NCBI RefSeq assembly: GCF_000620785.1
Contig: NZ_JIAI01000001.1
Location: 744,001 to 808,000 of the forward strand
DNA length: 64,000 nucleotides
From: Actinospineispora acaciae DSM 45401
GTDB taxonomy: Bacteria > Actinomycetota > Actinomycetes > Mycobacteriales > Pseudonocardiaceae
Direction: 5' to 3'
A program made the translations under genes and the position numbers. The number at the start of each line of letters is the position of its first letter. Position 1 is the first letter of the stretch. The notes beneath the pieces are model-generated. The model searched no databases, was not told where the DNA came from, and was given only the letters and a program-made list of their open reading frames with translations. Positions 1-8,299 of this stretch are shown one piece after another.

Positions 1-985
1 CGTGGCGCGCGCCGTGCCGGGCGATGAACCGCCCGGCCACTATCCCGGCGGCCACCGAGGCGAGGCCGGGCACGCCGAAGACCAGCCCGGTGGCCAGCGG
101 CGCGAAGCGCAGCACGTCCTGCAGGTACAGCGTCATCAGGTAGACCAGCCCGGACTCCATCGCGAACACCGTCAGGCCGGCCAGGTTGCCCCACTTCACG
201 GTGGGCCGGGCCAGGATGTCCAGCGCGACCAGCGGCGCCTGCGCCCGCCGCTCGATCAGCCAGAACACCACCAGCAGCGCCACCCCGCCGGCCAGGGCAT
301 ACGGGTTCTGGTTGGTCACGCCGAAGACGAACGCGAGCAGGCCGAGCGTCACCGCGACCGCGCCCGGCACGTCCAACCGCACCCCCGACGGCGCCCGGCT
401 CGCGCGCACCACGAACGGCGTGACCACCAGGATGAGCACCGCCACCGGCACGTTGATCAGGAACGCCCAGCGCCAGCTCAGCACGCCGACGATGGTGCCG
501 CCGGCCAGCGCGCCGACGGTGAACCCGCCGGACAGCAGGGCGCCGTTGAGACCGAGCACCCGCGCCCGCTGCCGCTCCTCGCTGAACGTCGTGACCAGCA
601 GCGACAGCGCCGCCGGGGTGGCGATCGCGGTGGCCAGGCCCTGCAGGGCGCGGCCGGTCAGCAGCATCGCGGGGCTCGCGGCGAACCCACCGACCAGCGA
701 GGACACCGCCAGCAGCCCGATCCCGACCAGGAACATCCGGCGCCGCCCGAACAGGTCGGCGATCCGGCCGAACAGCAGCGTGAACCCGGCGGCCGGCAGC
801 GCGAACGCCGTGACCACCCACGGCAGCGCGGACAGCTCGAGGCCGACGCCCGCGCCCAGGTGGGGCAGCGCGACGTTCAGGATCGAGAAGTCGACCGAGA
901 GCATGAAGTTCGCACCGAGCAGCAGGAACACGGTCAGCCGCTGCTGCCCGGTCATCCGCTCCGGCGGGCAGGTAGTGGTAGTCAT
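1..985 (-). CDS. MFS drug exporter, DHA2-like (3' end cut by window)
   Basis: Reading leftwards from an ATG at 985, the protein starts MTTTTCPPERMTGQQRL and runs off the window after about 328 residues, so the C-terminal part is missing. It is an integral membrane major facilitator. TM1 carries the DHA-type sequence LSVDFSILNVALPHLG, the loop after TM2 reads GRIADLFGRRRM (MFS motif A), and TM4/TM5 contain GRALQGLATA and a motif-C-like glycine-rich stretch. Family members export drugs or metabolites with proton exchange; the substrate cannot be told from sequence. It follows the DUF899 gene after only 4 nt, so the two are probably cotranscribed. Shadow frames on the other strand have no domain signal. 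Confidence 0.9.
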   Translation of the reverse strand, partial: MTTTTCPPERMTGQQRLTVFLLLGANFMLSVDFSILNVALPHLGAGVGLELSALPWVVTAFALPAAGFTLLFGRIADLFGRRRMFLVGIGLLAVSSLVGGFAASPAMLLTGRALQGLATAIATPAALSLLVTTFSEERQRARVLGLNGALLSGGFTVGALAGGTIVGVLSWRWAFLINVPVAVLILVVTPFVVRASRAPSGVRLDVPGAVAVTLGLLAFVFGVTNQNPYALAGGVALLVVFWLIERRAQAPLVALDILARPTVKWGNLAGLTVFAMESGLVYLMTLYLQDVLRFAPLATGLVFGVPGLASVAAGIVAGRFIARHGARH

Positions 986-989
986 GGGC

Positions 990-1736
990 TCAGCGACCGC
1001 CGGTGCCGAGGTCGTCGGAGTGCCCGGCCGCCAGCCGGGGCCACTGGGACGTGGGACGCCCGTTGGTCCGCCACACCTCGGGGTTCTTGGCGTCCCACCG
1101 CTGGGGCCAGCCGGCGGGCGAGTCCTCCCACAGCTCCTGCCGCCCGTACACGGTCATGTCCAACAGCCCCTCGGTCGGGGCCATCGGCTCGATGCCCCGG
1201 CCGCTGGTCCAGTAGGTCTCGAACACCCGGTCGCCGTCGCGCAGGTAGCACACCAGGTAGAACATCTCGACCGGGCGCCCGGCCAGCAGCGCCTCGGCTG
1301 AGTTCCGCACCGAGTACCAGGGCATCTCCCAGCCCATGAAGTCCCGGTAGCGGACGCTCTCGGCGTACGGGCCCTTGCAGAACGTGGCGTAGGTGACGTC
1401 GCGCGAATGCAGGTACGACAGCTCGCGGACCTGTCCGTTGAAGAACGTGCAGCCCTCGCACTGGCCGGCGGCGTCGTGGCCCGGCCACCACGCGTGGAAG
1501 TAGGCGACCAGCTGGCGGCGGCCCTCAAACACGTCCAGCAGCGTGACCGGCCCGCTCGGCCCGACCAGCGTGATGGTGGGGTCGACCGCCACCATCGGCA
1601 GCCGCCGGCGGGCGGCCGCGATCGCGTCGCCCTCGTGGGTGTGTGCCTTCTCCCGCACCCGCAGCGCGTCCAGTTCGGCCTGCCAGGCGGCCCGGTCGGT
1701 CACCGGTGGCGTCGGCGGGGTCGTGTCGGTGTTCAT
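990..1736 (-). CDS. DUF899 family thioredoxin-like protein
   Basis: 248 residues. I chose the ATG at 1736 because GGAGAAG lies just upstream; a longer frame to 1799 has no ribosome site. The sequence has the DUF899 hallmarks: a thioredoxin-like beta strand followed by AWWPGHDAAGQCEGCTFF (the C-x2-C type site), DVTYATFCKGPYAE, a GWEMPWYSV segment, and a C-terminal DMTVYGRQELWEDSPAGWPQ region. DUF899 proteins are cytoplasmic and most have no assigned substrate; a redox or dithiol role is inference from the CEGC pair. It lies directly upstream of the MFS exporter on the same strand. Confidence 0.88.
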   Translation of the reverse strand: MNTDTTPPTPPVTDRAAWQAELDALRVREKAHTHEGDAIAAARRRLPMVAVDPTITLVGPSGPVTLLDVFEGRRQLVAYFHAWWPGHDAAGQCEGCTFFNGQVRELSYLHSRDVTYATFCKGPYAESVRYRDFMGWEMPWYSVRNSAEALLAGRPVEMFYLVCYLRDGDRVFETYWTSGRGIEPMAPTEGLLDMTVYGRQELWEDSPAGWPQRWDAKNPEVWRTNGRPTSQWPRLAAGHSDDLGTGGR

Positions 1737-1826
1737 GGAACTTCTCCTTCCCGGTGGACTTTCGCCCCACCGACGAAGGACACCGCCCAGGATCGACATC
1801 GACCGCCGGGAAGTTTCGCGACCGGG

Positions 1827-3056
1827 TCAGAGCCGGCGCAGGCGGCCGGTCAGGTAGCGGCGCTCGGCCTCGGTCGGGGCCAGCTCCAGGGCCTGCTGGT
1901 AGGCCACCCTGGCCTCGGCGGCGCGCCCGGCCCGGCGCAGCAGGTCGGCGCGGGTCGCGGGCAGCAGGTGGTATCCGTCGAGCCGGCCGGACGCGATGAG
2001 CTGGTCGACCAGGCTCAGGCCGGCCGCGATGCCGTCGGCCATCGCGACGGCCACGGCGCGGTTGAGGTCCACCACCGGGGACGGCGCCAGGTGCGCCAGC
2101 TCGTCGTACAGGCCGGCGATCGCGCGCCAGTCGGTGCTCTCGGCGTCGGGCGCAGTGGCGTGGCAGGCGGCGATCGCGGCCTGCACCTGGTACGGCCCGG
2201 TGCGCCGCATGCCACGCGCCCGGTCGAGCGCCGCGACACCCTCGGCGATCAGCTCGCGGTCCCACCGGGAACGGTCCTGGTGCTCGAGCGTGACCAGCAC
2301 GCCGTCGTCGTCGGTGCGCGTCGCGCGGCGGGCCTCGTGCAGCAGCATCAGCGCCAGCAGCCCGCGCGGCTCGGGCTCGCGCGGCATCAACCCGACCAGG
2401 ACCCTGGCCAGGCGAATCGCCTCGGCCGTCAGGGCGCGCCTCGGGGCCTCGGCGTCATCGTCGTAACCCTCGTTGAAGATCAGGTAGAGCACCGCGAGGA
2501 CGGCGGCGAGCCGTTGCGGGAGGAGCTCGGCCGGCGGCACCCGGTACGGGATGCCGGCCTCGCGGATCTTGCGCTTGGCGCGGACCAGGCGCTGCGCCAT
2601 CGCGGACTCGGCGGTCAGGAACGCCCTGGCGATCTCGGCGGTGCTCAGCCCGGCCAGCGTGCGCAGGGTGAGCGCGACCCTGGCCGGGAACGGCAGCGCC
2701 GGGTGGCAGCAGGTGAAGATCAGCCGCAGCCGCTCGTCCGGGATCTCCTCCACCGGCGCCTCGCCCGGGTCGCGGTCCAGCACGGCCCGCTCGCGCAGCT
2801 TGCCCGCGCCGGCGGTGTCGCGGCGCAGCCGGTCGGTCGCGCGGTTGCGGGCCGTGGTGGTGAGCCAGGCGCCCGGGCGGCGCGGGACGCCGTCGCGCGG
2901 CCAGGTGGCCAGCGCCGAGGCGAACGCGTCCTGCGCGCAGTCCTCGGCCAGGTCCCAGTCGCCGGTCAGCCCGATCAGGGTCGCCACGACCTGGCCCCAC
3001 TCGTCCCGGTACGCCGCCTCGAGCGCCGCCCGGACCCGTTCGTCGGGCCGCGTCAC
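1827..3056 (-). CDS. RNA polymerase sigma factor, ECF42 group
   Basis: 409 residues from a GTG at 3056. Sigma region 2 is near residues 10-80 ([12 protein letters not shown], then a [12 protein letters not shown] segment), region 4 near 120-185 ([31 protein letters not shown]). A long C-terminal helical extension of about 220 residues follows ([21 protein letters not shown], then TPR-like repeats ending in YLTGRLRRL). That extension plus the adjacent DGPF gene is the defining arrangement of ECF42 sigma factors, which lack a classical anti-sigma partner. It redirects RNA polymerase to unknown promoters. The start codon is 7 nt after the DGPF stop, so the two are translated from one message. 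A paralogous pair lies at 28410-30020. Confidence 0.93.
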   Translation of the reverse strand: MTRPDERVRAALEAAYRDEWGQVVATLIGLTGDWDLAEDCAQDAFASALATWPRDGVPRRPGAWLTTTARNRATDRLRRDTAGAGKLRERAVLDRDPGEAPVEEIPDERLRLIFTCCHPALPFPARVALTLRTLAGLSTAEIARAFLTAESAMAQRLVRAKRKIREAGIPYRVPPAELLPQRLAAVLAVLYLIFNEGYDDDAEAPRRALTAEAIRLARVLVGLMPREPEPRGLLALMLLHEARRATRTDDDGVLVTLEHQDRSRWDRELIAEGVAALDRARGMRRTGPYQVQAAIAACHATAPDAESTDWRAIAGLYDELAHLAPSPVVDLNRAVAVAMADGIAAGLSLVDQLIASGRLDGYHLLPATRADLLRRAGRAAEARVAYQQALELAPTEAERRYLTGRLRRL

Positions 3057-3063
3057 GGTGCCG

Positions 3064-3399
3064 TCACTCCCAGAGCGGCCGGATCTCGACGCCGCCCCAC
3101 CGCGCGTAGGGATGGCCGGCGGCGATCGCGATCGCCTCGTCCAGGTTCGCGCACTCGACGATCACGAAGCCGCCGACGAAGTCCTTGGTCTCGGCGAACG
3201 GCCCGTCCGAGACCAGGGTCTCGTCGTCCCGCACCCGCACCGTCGTCGCGTCCACCACCGGGCGCAGCCGCGCGCCGACGACCAGGGCGCCACGACGGTC
3301 CAGGTCCGCCCGCCACGCCTGGTGCACCGGGTCCGCCTCGAGCTCCTCGTTGCTCGGCGAGGCGGACTCGTCGTCGCAGATCAACAGCGCGTACTTCAT
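3064..3399 (-). CDS. YCII-related DGPF domain protein
   Basis: 111 residues from the ATG at 3399 ([14 protein letters not shown]). It carries the DGPF signature in [21 protein letters not shown] and the family ending [29 protein letters not shown] proteins are small ferredoxin-like alpha-beta folds of unsettled function that accompany ECF42 sigma factors and are thought to be part of that signalling pair. Expressed first in the operon, ahead of the sigma gene. An in-frame extension to 3537 exists but shows no homology and no ribosome site. Confidence 0.9.
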   Translation of the reverse strand: MKYALLICDDESASPSNEELEADPVHQAWRADLDRRGALVVGARLRPVVDATTVRVRDDETLVSDGPFAETKDFVGGFVIVECANLDEAIAIAAGHPYARWGGVEIRPLWE

Positions 3400-3478
3400 A
3401 CCGCGATTCTGCCCCGCCCCTCGGCCGGGCCTCGCGCCGGCTGTCTGGTGTCGTTTACGCGGCACTAGGGTTGCTTGC

Positions 3479-4648
3479 GTGAAAGAGGTCGTAGACGGGG
3501 CCACGCTGAGACCGGAGGAACTCGACGAGGCCGTCACGCGATTGCTGGACTTTATTGCCGGCGTCGACCGGGATGGCTGGTACTCCGGGTTGGAGGTTGT
3601 CCGTCCCTGGTCGGATCACAACCCACGCATAACCGGGGAGTTTGCCCGGCCCGACGCGGTCCGGTGGTATTTGCGACGCGAGTTGATGACGCTGCTGCGC
3701 AGGGGTGCGGCGGTGACCGCTCGCCCGTCCCGGCGTGCGCTGACGTTTGCCGACCCCGACTTCTTCGGTGCGCTGGACGAGGACCGTTCCGACCTGCGGG
3801 CGAAGAAGCTGTTCCTTTTCGGCCCGGAGCGGATGGCGTTGTCGATCGACCGCCTCTCGCACTACTGCGGCACGCCCGCGGAATCATTCCAACGGCATAT
3901 CCTGTTCACGAACTACTCCATGCATGTCGAGGAGTTTCAACGTCGGTTCACCGACACGGAGGGCCCCGGCCGCGACGGCGTGCAAATGCCGGCGTGGCAT
4001 CACCGCACCCCCGCCGGGGACGGCGTGAGCCTGGTGAACATCGGGGTCGGCCCCGCCAACGCGAAGACCATCACCGATCACCTCGCGGTGCTGCGCCCGG
4101 ACACGATGATCATGATCGGGCACTGCGGCGGGCTGCGGAACCATCAGAACATCGGGGACTTCGTGCTCGCCACCTCGTACCTGCGCGCGGACAAGGTCCT
4201 CGACGACGTGCTGCCGGCCACCGTTCCGGTGCTCCCCAACCATCGGCTCAACACGTTCCTGCTGGACGCCCTCGACGCCAGGGACGCCAAGTACAGGGTC
4301 GGCGTGGTCTGTACCACCGCCAACCGGAACTGGGAGTTCAACCAGGGCGCGACCCTGGCCGCGATCAAGGCCGCCCGGGGTGTCGCGATCGACATGGAAT
4401 CGGCCACCGTCGCGGCGAACGGTTTTCGCTATCGCATTCCCAACGCCACCCTGCTGGCCGTCTCGGACAAGCCGTTGCACGCGTCGCCGAAACTCTCCAC
4501 GAAGGCGATGGCCTTCTACCAGGCGAGCAAGCGCGAACATCTCAGCATCGCGCTCTCCTGCCTGGACCGGGTCCGCACCGAATATCCCGACGGGCTTCCC
4601 CACGACGACATCCGCGCGCCCGACGAGCCGCTGTTCGGGGCGAAGTAG
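3479..4648 (+). CDS. amn: AMP nucleosidase
   Basis: 389 residues from a GTG at 3479. It hydrolyses AMP to ribose 5-phosphate and adenine, controlling adenylate pools in the cytoplasm. The N-terminal AMP-nucleosidase domain (about 20-160) contains the family stretch LSHYCGTPAESFQRHILFTNY. The catalytic nucleoside-phosphorylase-fold domain contains VNIGVGPANAKTITDHLAVL, MIGHCGGLRNHQNIGDFVLA, AIDMESATVAANGFRYRIP and LLAVSDKPLH, where the D-M-E-S stretch holds the ribose-binding residues. It is about 95 residues shorter than the 484-residue enterobacterial enzyme at the N terminus. Divergent from the DGPF/sigma pair and convergent with the TetR gene. Confidence 0.92.
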   Translation: MKEVVDGATLRPEELDEAVTRLLDFIAGVDRDGWYSGLEVVRPWSDHNPRITGEFARPDAVRWYLRRELMTLLRRGAAVTARPSRRALTFADPDFFGALDEDRSDLRAKKLFLFGPERMALSIDRLSHYCGTPAESFQRHILFTNYSMHVEEFQRRFTDTEGPGRDGVQMPAWHHRTPAGDGVSLVNIGVGPANAKTITDHLAVLRPDTMIMIGHCGGLRNHQNIGDFVLATSYLRADKVLDDVLPATVPVLPNHRLNTFLLDALDARDAKYRVGVVCTTANRNWEFNQGATLAAIKAARGVAIDMESATVAANGFRYRIPNATLLAVSDKPLHASPKLSTKAMAFYQASKREHLSIALSCLDRVRTEYPDGLPHDDIRAPDEPLFGAK

Positions 4649-4650
4649 AA

Positions 4651-5223
4651 CTAGGGGCGGAGGCTGTCCAGGAGGAAGCGGCCGCGCCGGTCGTAGTCCT
4701 CGCGGGCGGGCTTGGGCCGGTGGCGCAGCACCAGCGCGTTGGCGACCAGGGCCTGGTACATGTCCTCGGCGGTGAAGTCGGGGCGGAGCACGCCGGCCTT
4801 GTGCGCCCGCTCGACGAGGGCGATTCCGGTCGCCCGGCCCGCGTTCCACTGCGCGGCGACCTGCGCGGAGTCGGGATAGGACTTGAGGTGCACGTCGACC
4901 GCCGCCGGCTCGCGGTACTGCAGGTCGAGCAGGTCGGTGACGTAGGTGGCGAGCCGCTCCCACGGGTCGCCGGGCCGGCGGGCTCGGTCCAGGATGGCGC
5001 GCATCTCGGCCCCGACGAGCTCTTCGATGACCGCGTCGATGAGGCCCTGGCGGCCGCCGAAGCGGTTGTAGATGGTCGCCTTGCTGACCCCGGCGGCGGC
5101 GGCGATCTCCTCCAGGGGCGTGCCCAGCCCCCGGCCGTGGAAGGCGGCGATGGCGGCGGCCCGGATCTGGGCGACGTTGCGGGCGGCATCGGCCCGCAGG
5201 CCCGGTCCCGCGCTGGACGTCAT
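4651..5223 (-). CDS. TetR family transcriptional regulator
   Basis: 190 residues from the ATG at 5223; a GTG two codons upstream is the alternative start. The N-terminal helix-turn-helix is clear (PLEEIAAAAGVSKATIYNRFGGRQGL), followed by an all-helical ligand domain with no close assignment. TetR proteins usually repress a divergent neighbour and release DNA on ligand binding. Here the neighbour is the SDR gene starting at 5311, and the 87-bp spacer holds an 8-bp inverted repeat. The stop lies 2 nt from the amn stop, tail to tail. Confidence 0.9.
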   Translation of the reverse strand: MTSSAGPGLRADAARNVAQIRAAAIAAFHGRGLGTPLEEIAAAAGVSKATIYNRFGGRQGLIDAVIEELVGAEMRAILDRARRPGDPWERLATYVTDLLDLQYREPAAVDVHLKSYPDSAQVAAQWNAGRATGIALVERAHKAGVLRPDFTAEDMYQALVANALVLRHRPKPAREDYDRRGRFLLDSLRP

Positions 5224-5238
5224 GAGCACCAGGTTAGC

Positions 5239-5277
5239 AACTTGACCCTGGCGTCAACATGACAGTAGCGTCAAGTT
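5239..5277. promoter_or_regulatory. Probable TetR operator between TetR and SDR genes
   Basis: AACTTGAC (5239-5246) and GTCAAGTT (5270-5277) form a perfect 8-bp inverted repeat. Inside the same stretch GCGTCAA occurs twice (5251-5257 and 5268-5274), 17 bp apart. Divergent TetR/target promoters usually carry such a site; TTGAC-type -35 elements for both directions may be embedded. Binding by the neighbouring TetR protein is inference. Confidence 0.6.
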
Positions 5278-5310
5278 AGCTTCAGTGGTCGTCAGATGAG
5301 GGGTTTCGCC

Positions 5311-6033
5311 ATGTCCACGTCCATCGCCGTCTTCGGCGCCGGGCCCGGCCTCGGTCAGGCGGTCGCCCGGCGCTACGCCCGCGAGGGGTACGACGTCGTC
5401 CTGGTGGCCCGCCGCCGGGAGCCGTTGGAGCGGCTGGCCGAAGACCTGGCCGGCGGTGGCGGTGCGGTCCACGTCGTCGCCGCCGACCTGTCCGACACCG
5501 CGTCCGTCCCCGCGCTGGCCGAGTGGGTTCGCGGCCGGGTCGGCCACCTCGACGCGTTCTACTACGCCCCGACTCCGGACGGGGGCTTCGTCCCCGCGGC
5601 CGACCTGACCGCCCGGCGCGCCCGGGAGTACCTGCCGCTCGCCTACTACACGCTGCTCGACCTCGTGGAGCAGTTCCTCCCCGGCATGCTCGAACGCGGC
5701 CACGGCGCAATCCTCACCGCCCAGGGCGCCAGCTCCCTCCGAGGCCTGCCGACCATGAGCGGCCCCGGCCCCGCGCAGGCCGCGCAACGCAACTACCTGC
5801 AGTCCCTGCACGCCGAGGTGGCCGGCAAGGGCGTCTACGTCGGCATGCTCTACATCGGCGCGATCGTCGAGCACAGCGCCTTCCACACCTGGACGACGAC
5901 CTCCGACGGCGGCGGCGCCCGTGACTGGGGGCCGACCGTGAACCCCGACCACCTCGCCGGCCTGCTCCGGGACATGCACGCCAGCAAGGGTCCGGCCGAG
6001 GCCGCCTACCCCGACGGGATCCTCAACCGCTGA
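5311..6033 (+). CDS. SDR-fold protein lacking the catalytic Tyr and Lys
   Basis: 240 residues from the ATG at 5311, preceded by GAGGGG at good spacing; an ATG at 5296 is the alternative. The Rossmann cofactor motif is intact (AVFGAGPGLGQAVARRYAREG, G-x3-G-x-G type), and the strand-5 serine region reads LTAQGASSLRG. Where short-chain dehydrogenases carry YxxxK the sequence reads PGPAQAAQRNYL, so Tyr becomes Pro and Lys becomes Gln by alignment to the following helix. The protein may bind NAD(P)H without standard SDR catalysis, or use another mechanism. It is divergent from the TetR gene and probably repressed by it. Confidence 0.85.
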   Translation: MSTSIAVFGAGPGLGQAVARRYAREGYDVVLVARRREPLERLAEDLAGGGGAVHVVAADLSDTASVPALAEWVRGRVGHLDAFYYAPTPDGGFVPAADLTARRAREYLPLAYYTLLDLVEQFLPGMLERGHGAILTAQGASSLRGLPTMSGPGPAQAAQRNYLQSLHAEVAGKGVYVGMLYIGAIVEHSAFHTWTTTSDGGGARDWGPTVNPDHLAGLLRDMHASKGPAEAAYPDGILNR

Positions 6034-6067
6034 CACCCCTGTCGGTGCCGGCGGTGGTTGTCGGGTG

Positions 6068-6436
6068 CTAGTAGAGGTAGATGTCGACGAGTAGGGCGGC
6101 CAGCGCGGTCAGCGCGGCTGGGGCGATCACGCGGTGGGCCGGGTCGGTTCGCAGCGGGCCGAGGCAGAGCAGGAGGAACGCCGAGGCGAGGGCGAAGATG
6201 CCGGAGCCGGTGTCCTGCCAGCTGATGGGGAAGACGGGGATGGGGGCGTCGGTGAAGAAGGTGCTGGCGTGGGTGGCGCGCAGGATGGCGTTCCAGGCCA
6301 GTGGGCCGGTGGCCGCGGCGAGCGCGCCGGCGGCCGTGACGGGGACGCGGTGGTTGCGGCTGGTGAGCGCGAGCGCGAGTGCGGCGACGATCGCGGAGAG
6401 CGCGGCGCCGTAGCCGATGGTGGGCCAGCTGATCAT
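6068..6436 (-). CDS. Small four-helix membrane protein
   Basis: 122 residues from the ATG at 6436 (MISWPTIGYGAAL). Hydrophobic segments near residues 8-26, 32-52, 74-92 and 99-119 predict four membrane helices, with both ends short. No family recognised. Its ATG overlaps the TGA of the DUF1259 lipoprotein gene (ATGA), so the two are translationally coupled and probably act together at the membrane. Last gene of that operon; converges on the SDR gene. Confidence 0.72.
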   Translation of the reverse strand: MISWPTIGYGAALSAIVAALALALTSRNHRVPVTAAGALAAATGPLAWNAILRATHASTFFTDAPIPVFPISWQDTGSGIFALASAFLLLCLGPLRTDPAHRVIAPAALTALAALLVDIYLY

Positions 6437-7497
6437 TGCGGCTTCCCGGGTTGGGTGTTGGTGGCCTCGGTTGCCGCGCGACGTGTGGTGGCGAGCGTGA
6501 CGGCGTCTCCGGTGGCCCAGTAGTGCAGGTAGAACAGGCGTGGTTGGTCGGTGAGGGCGTGGTTGTGCAGTTCGACGAGGCCGATGCCGCCTCGGCGTAG
6601 TGCTTGGATGACCGGGGTGACTTCGGGTGCGGTCAGGACGAGGTCGCCGTTGGTGGCGGCCTGGCCGCCGCCGAGGGGTTGGAAGTTGATCGCGGTGGTG
6701 ACGCCGGTACCTGGCGGGAGGATGTGCCCGTTGTCGGTGATGGTTTCGCGGCGCGGGATGCTGAACTTGTAGACGCCGCCGTCGGCGGTGCCGGGGCGGC
6801 CGAGGGCGTGGTCGATGCCCGGGGTGTCCAGGTCGAGCGGCGGCTGACCGGATGCCGAGGTCGGCGGGGTGTTGGTGGCCGGCGGGATGGTGGTGGTGTC
6901 GAGCGCGGCTCGTAGGCCCTGAGCCAGCCGTGCCGGGTCGCCCATGGCGTGGAAGTGGGTCCACCACACCGGCGGGGTCTGTTGGAGAAGGTGTTTGTGT
7001 AGCGCGGTCTGGGTGATGCCGTGCGATTGCAGGGCGTCGGTCACCTTGGGTAGTTCGGCCTCGGTGACGACCAGGTCGCCCATGGCCAGGGTGGCGTCGT
7101 GGTAGCGCGCGAAGGCGGCGTAACCGCCGAGCGAGAGCCCGGGCTTGATCGCCACCTGTTGGGAGACCACCGCCAGGTCGGAGCGGGTGAGCGGGATTCG
7201 GTATACGCCCGCGCTGTCGAGCTTGCCGGTGCGGGCGAGTGCGTCGGCGACGGGCTTCCAGTCCGCGTCGGTGGTGGCCATCGGCGCCTGGTCGGCGGAT
7301 GTGCCGCCGGGCGGGTGGTCGGGTGTGGCGCCCCCGCCGCAGGCGACCACCGCGGCCAACAGCACTGCCAACAGCACTGCCAACAGTGCGGGCGACACGG
7401 CGGCCCGCAGCGCTCTCCTCGGCGCGGTTGGTGGCTGGTGTGCTGCCGCGGTCACCGGCGGGAACACCCGCGAGTGTGGGTGGGAGCGTGGTTGCAT
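6433..7497 (-). CDS. Lipoprotein with two DUF1259 domains (LppY/LpqO-like)
   Basis: 354 residues from the ATG at 7497. A twin-arginine-poor N-terminus leads into a hydrophobic run and a lipobox VVAC at Cys53, so it is probably lipid-anchored outside the membrane. Two DUF1259 copies follow (about 70-200 and 215-345); each ends with the same pattern, LHKHLLQQTPPVWWTHFHAMGD in part and LHNHALTDQPRLFYLHYWATGD in part, giving repeated His residues. LppY and LpqO of mycobacteria have this domain, function unknown. The His pattern suggests metal or acid-base chemistry, which is inference. Divergent from a response regulator at 7601, with a direct repeat in the spacer. Confidence 0.85.
   Translation of the reverse strand: MQPRSHPHSRVFPPVTAAAHQPPTAPRRALRAAVSPALLAVLLAVLLAAVVACGGGATPDHPPGGTSADQAPMATTDADWKPVADALARTGKLDSAGVYRIPLTRSDLAVVSQQVAIKPGLSLGGYAAFARYHDATLAMGDLVVTEAELPKVTDALQSHGITQTALHKHLLQQTPPVWWTHFHAMGDPARLAQGLRAALDTTTIPPATNTPPTSASGQPPLDLDTPGIDHALGRPGTADGGVYKFSIPRRETITDNGHILPPGTGVTTAINFQPLGGGQAATNGDLVLTAPEVTPVIQALRRGGIGLVELHNHALTDQPRLFYLHYWATGDAVTLATTRRAATEATNTQPGKPQ
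7355..7386. repeat. 12-bp tandem repeat inside signal peptide
   Basis: The unit GCCAACAGCACT occurs at 7355-7366 and 7367-7378, with a partial third copy to 7386. It encodes on the minus strand the repeated LLAV of the lipoprotein signal peptide core. The unit is a multiple of three, so copy-number change would lengthen or shorten the hydrophobic core without a frameshift. Confidence 0.8.
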
Positions 7498-7519
7498 GGT
7501 GCTTGGGTAGTCCGGCGAG

Positions 7520-7537
7520 ATGAAGCCTTCATGAAGG
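7520..7537. promoter_or_regulatory. OmpR-type direct repeat in divergent promoter
   Basis: ATGAAG occurs at 7520-7525 and again at 7531-7536, exactly 11 bp apart, as expected for one OmpR-family protomer per helical turn. The overlapping sequence CCTTCATGAAGG (7526-7537) is also a 12-bp palindrome. It lies between the lipoprotein start (7497) and the response-regulator start (7601), so the regulator probably controls the lipoprotein operon and itself. Inference from position. Confidence 0.6.
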
Positions 7538-7600
7538 TGGAAGGGGCGATCACCCGCTCGGGGCCACACTGGTGTGCCCCGGGCGAGAGGACGGGCCGAG

Positions 7601-8299
7601 ATGCGGGTGTTGGTGGTCGAGGACGAGCCGAAGATGGCCGGTCTGCTGCGTCGGGGCCTGGCCGAGGAAGGCTATGCGGTCGACCTCGCCGCCGATGGAC
7701 CATCCGGGCTCGCCGCCGCCGTCGCCCACCCGTACGACGTGGTGGTGCTGGACGTGATGCTGCCGGGGAGCTCGGGTTTTCAGGTGTGCCGCGAGCTGCG
7801 CCGGCGCCGGGTGTGGGTGCCGGTGCTGCTGCTCACCGCCCGCGACGGTGTCGGTGACCGCGTGCACGGCCTCGACGGCGGCGCGGACGGCTATCTGACG
7901 AAGCCCTTTCACCTGGTCGAGTTGTTCGCCCGACTCCGGGCGTTGATCCGGCGCGGCCCGGTCGCCCGGCCCACCGTGCTGAGTGCCGGAGGGCTTCGGC
8001 TGGACCCGGCCAGCCGGCGGTGCTGGCGCGGTGACGACGAGATCGTGTTGACCGGCAAGGAGTTCGCCGTGCTGGAGGCGCTGCTGCGTCGGCCGGGCAC
8101 GGTGGTCACCCGCGAGGCACTGCTGGAGCATTGCTGGGACTTCGCCTACCAGTCCCGGTCCGCCCGATCCAACGTCATCGACGTGCACATCCGGTCGCTG
8201 CGCGACAAGGTCGACCGGCCCTTCGGGGTCGCATCGGTGCGGACCGTGCGCGGCGTCGGCTACCGCATCCATCCCGACGGTGGCCAACCATGCCCGTGA
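7601..8299 (+). CDS. Two-component response regulator, OmpR family
   Basis: 232 residues from the ATG at 7601. Receiver domain about 1-115: acidic pocket in VVEDEPKMAG, phospho-acceptor Asp in VVVLDVMLPG, switch Thr in LLLTARDG and Lys in GYLTKPFHLVEL. A winged-helix DNA-binding domain follows (about 130-228) with LTGKEFAVLEALL, NVIDVHIRSLRDK and the terminal TVRGVGYRI. Its gene overlaps the histidine kinase by 10 nt, which fixes the partner. Divergent from the DUF1259 lipoprotein operon, the likely target. Confidence 0.95.
   Translation: MRVLVVEDEPKMAGLLRRGLAEEGYAVDLAADGPSGLAAAVAHPYDVVVLDVMLPGSSGFQVCRELRRRRVWVPVLLLTARDGVGDRVHGLDGGADGYLTKPFHLVELFARLRALIRRGPVARPTVLSAGGLRLDPASRRCWRGDDEIVLTGKEFAVLEALLRRPGTVVTREALLEHCWDFAYQSRSARSNVIDVHIRSLRDKVDRPFGVASVRTVRGVGYRIHPDGGQPCP

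Noticed and set aside
2..1339. Long plus-strand open frames across 1-1.3 kb
   Set aside because: They are antisense to the MFS and DUF899 genes, have Arg/Pro/His-rich low-complexity translation and no domain.
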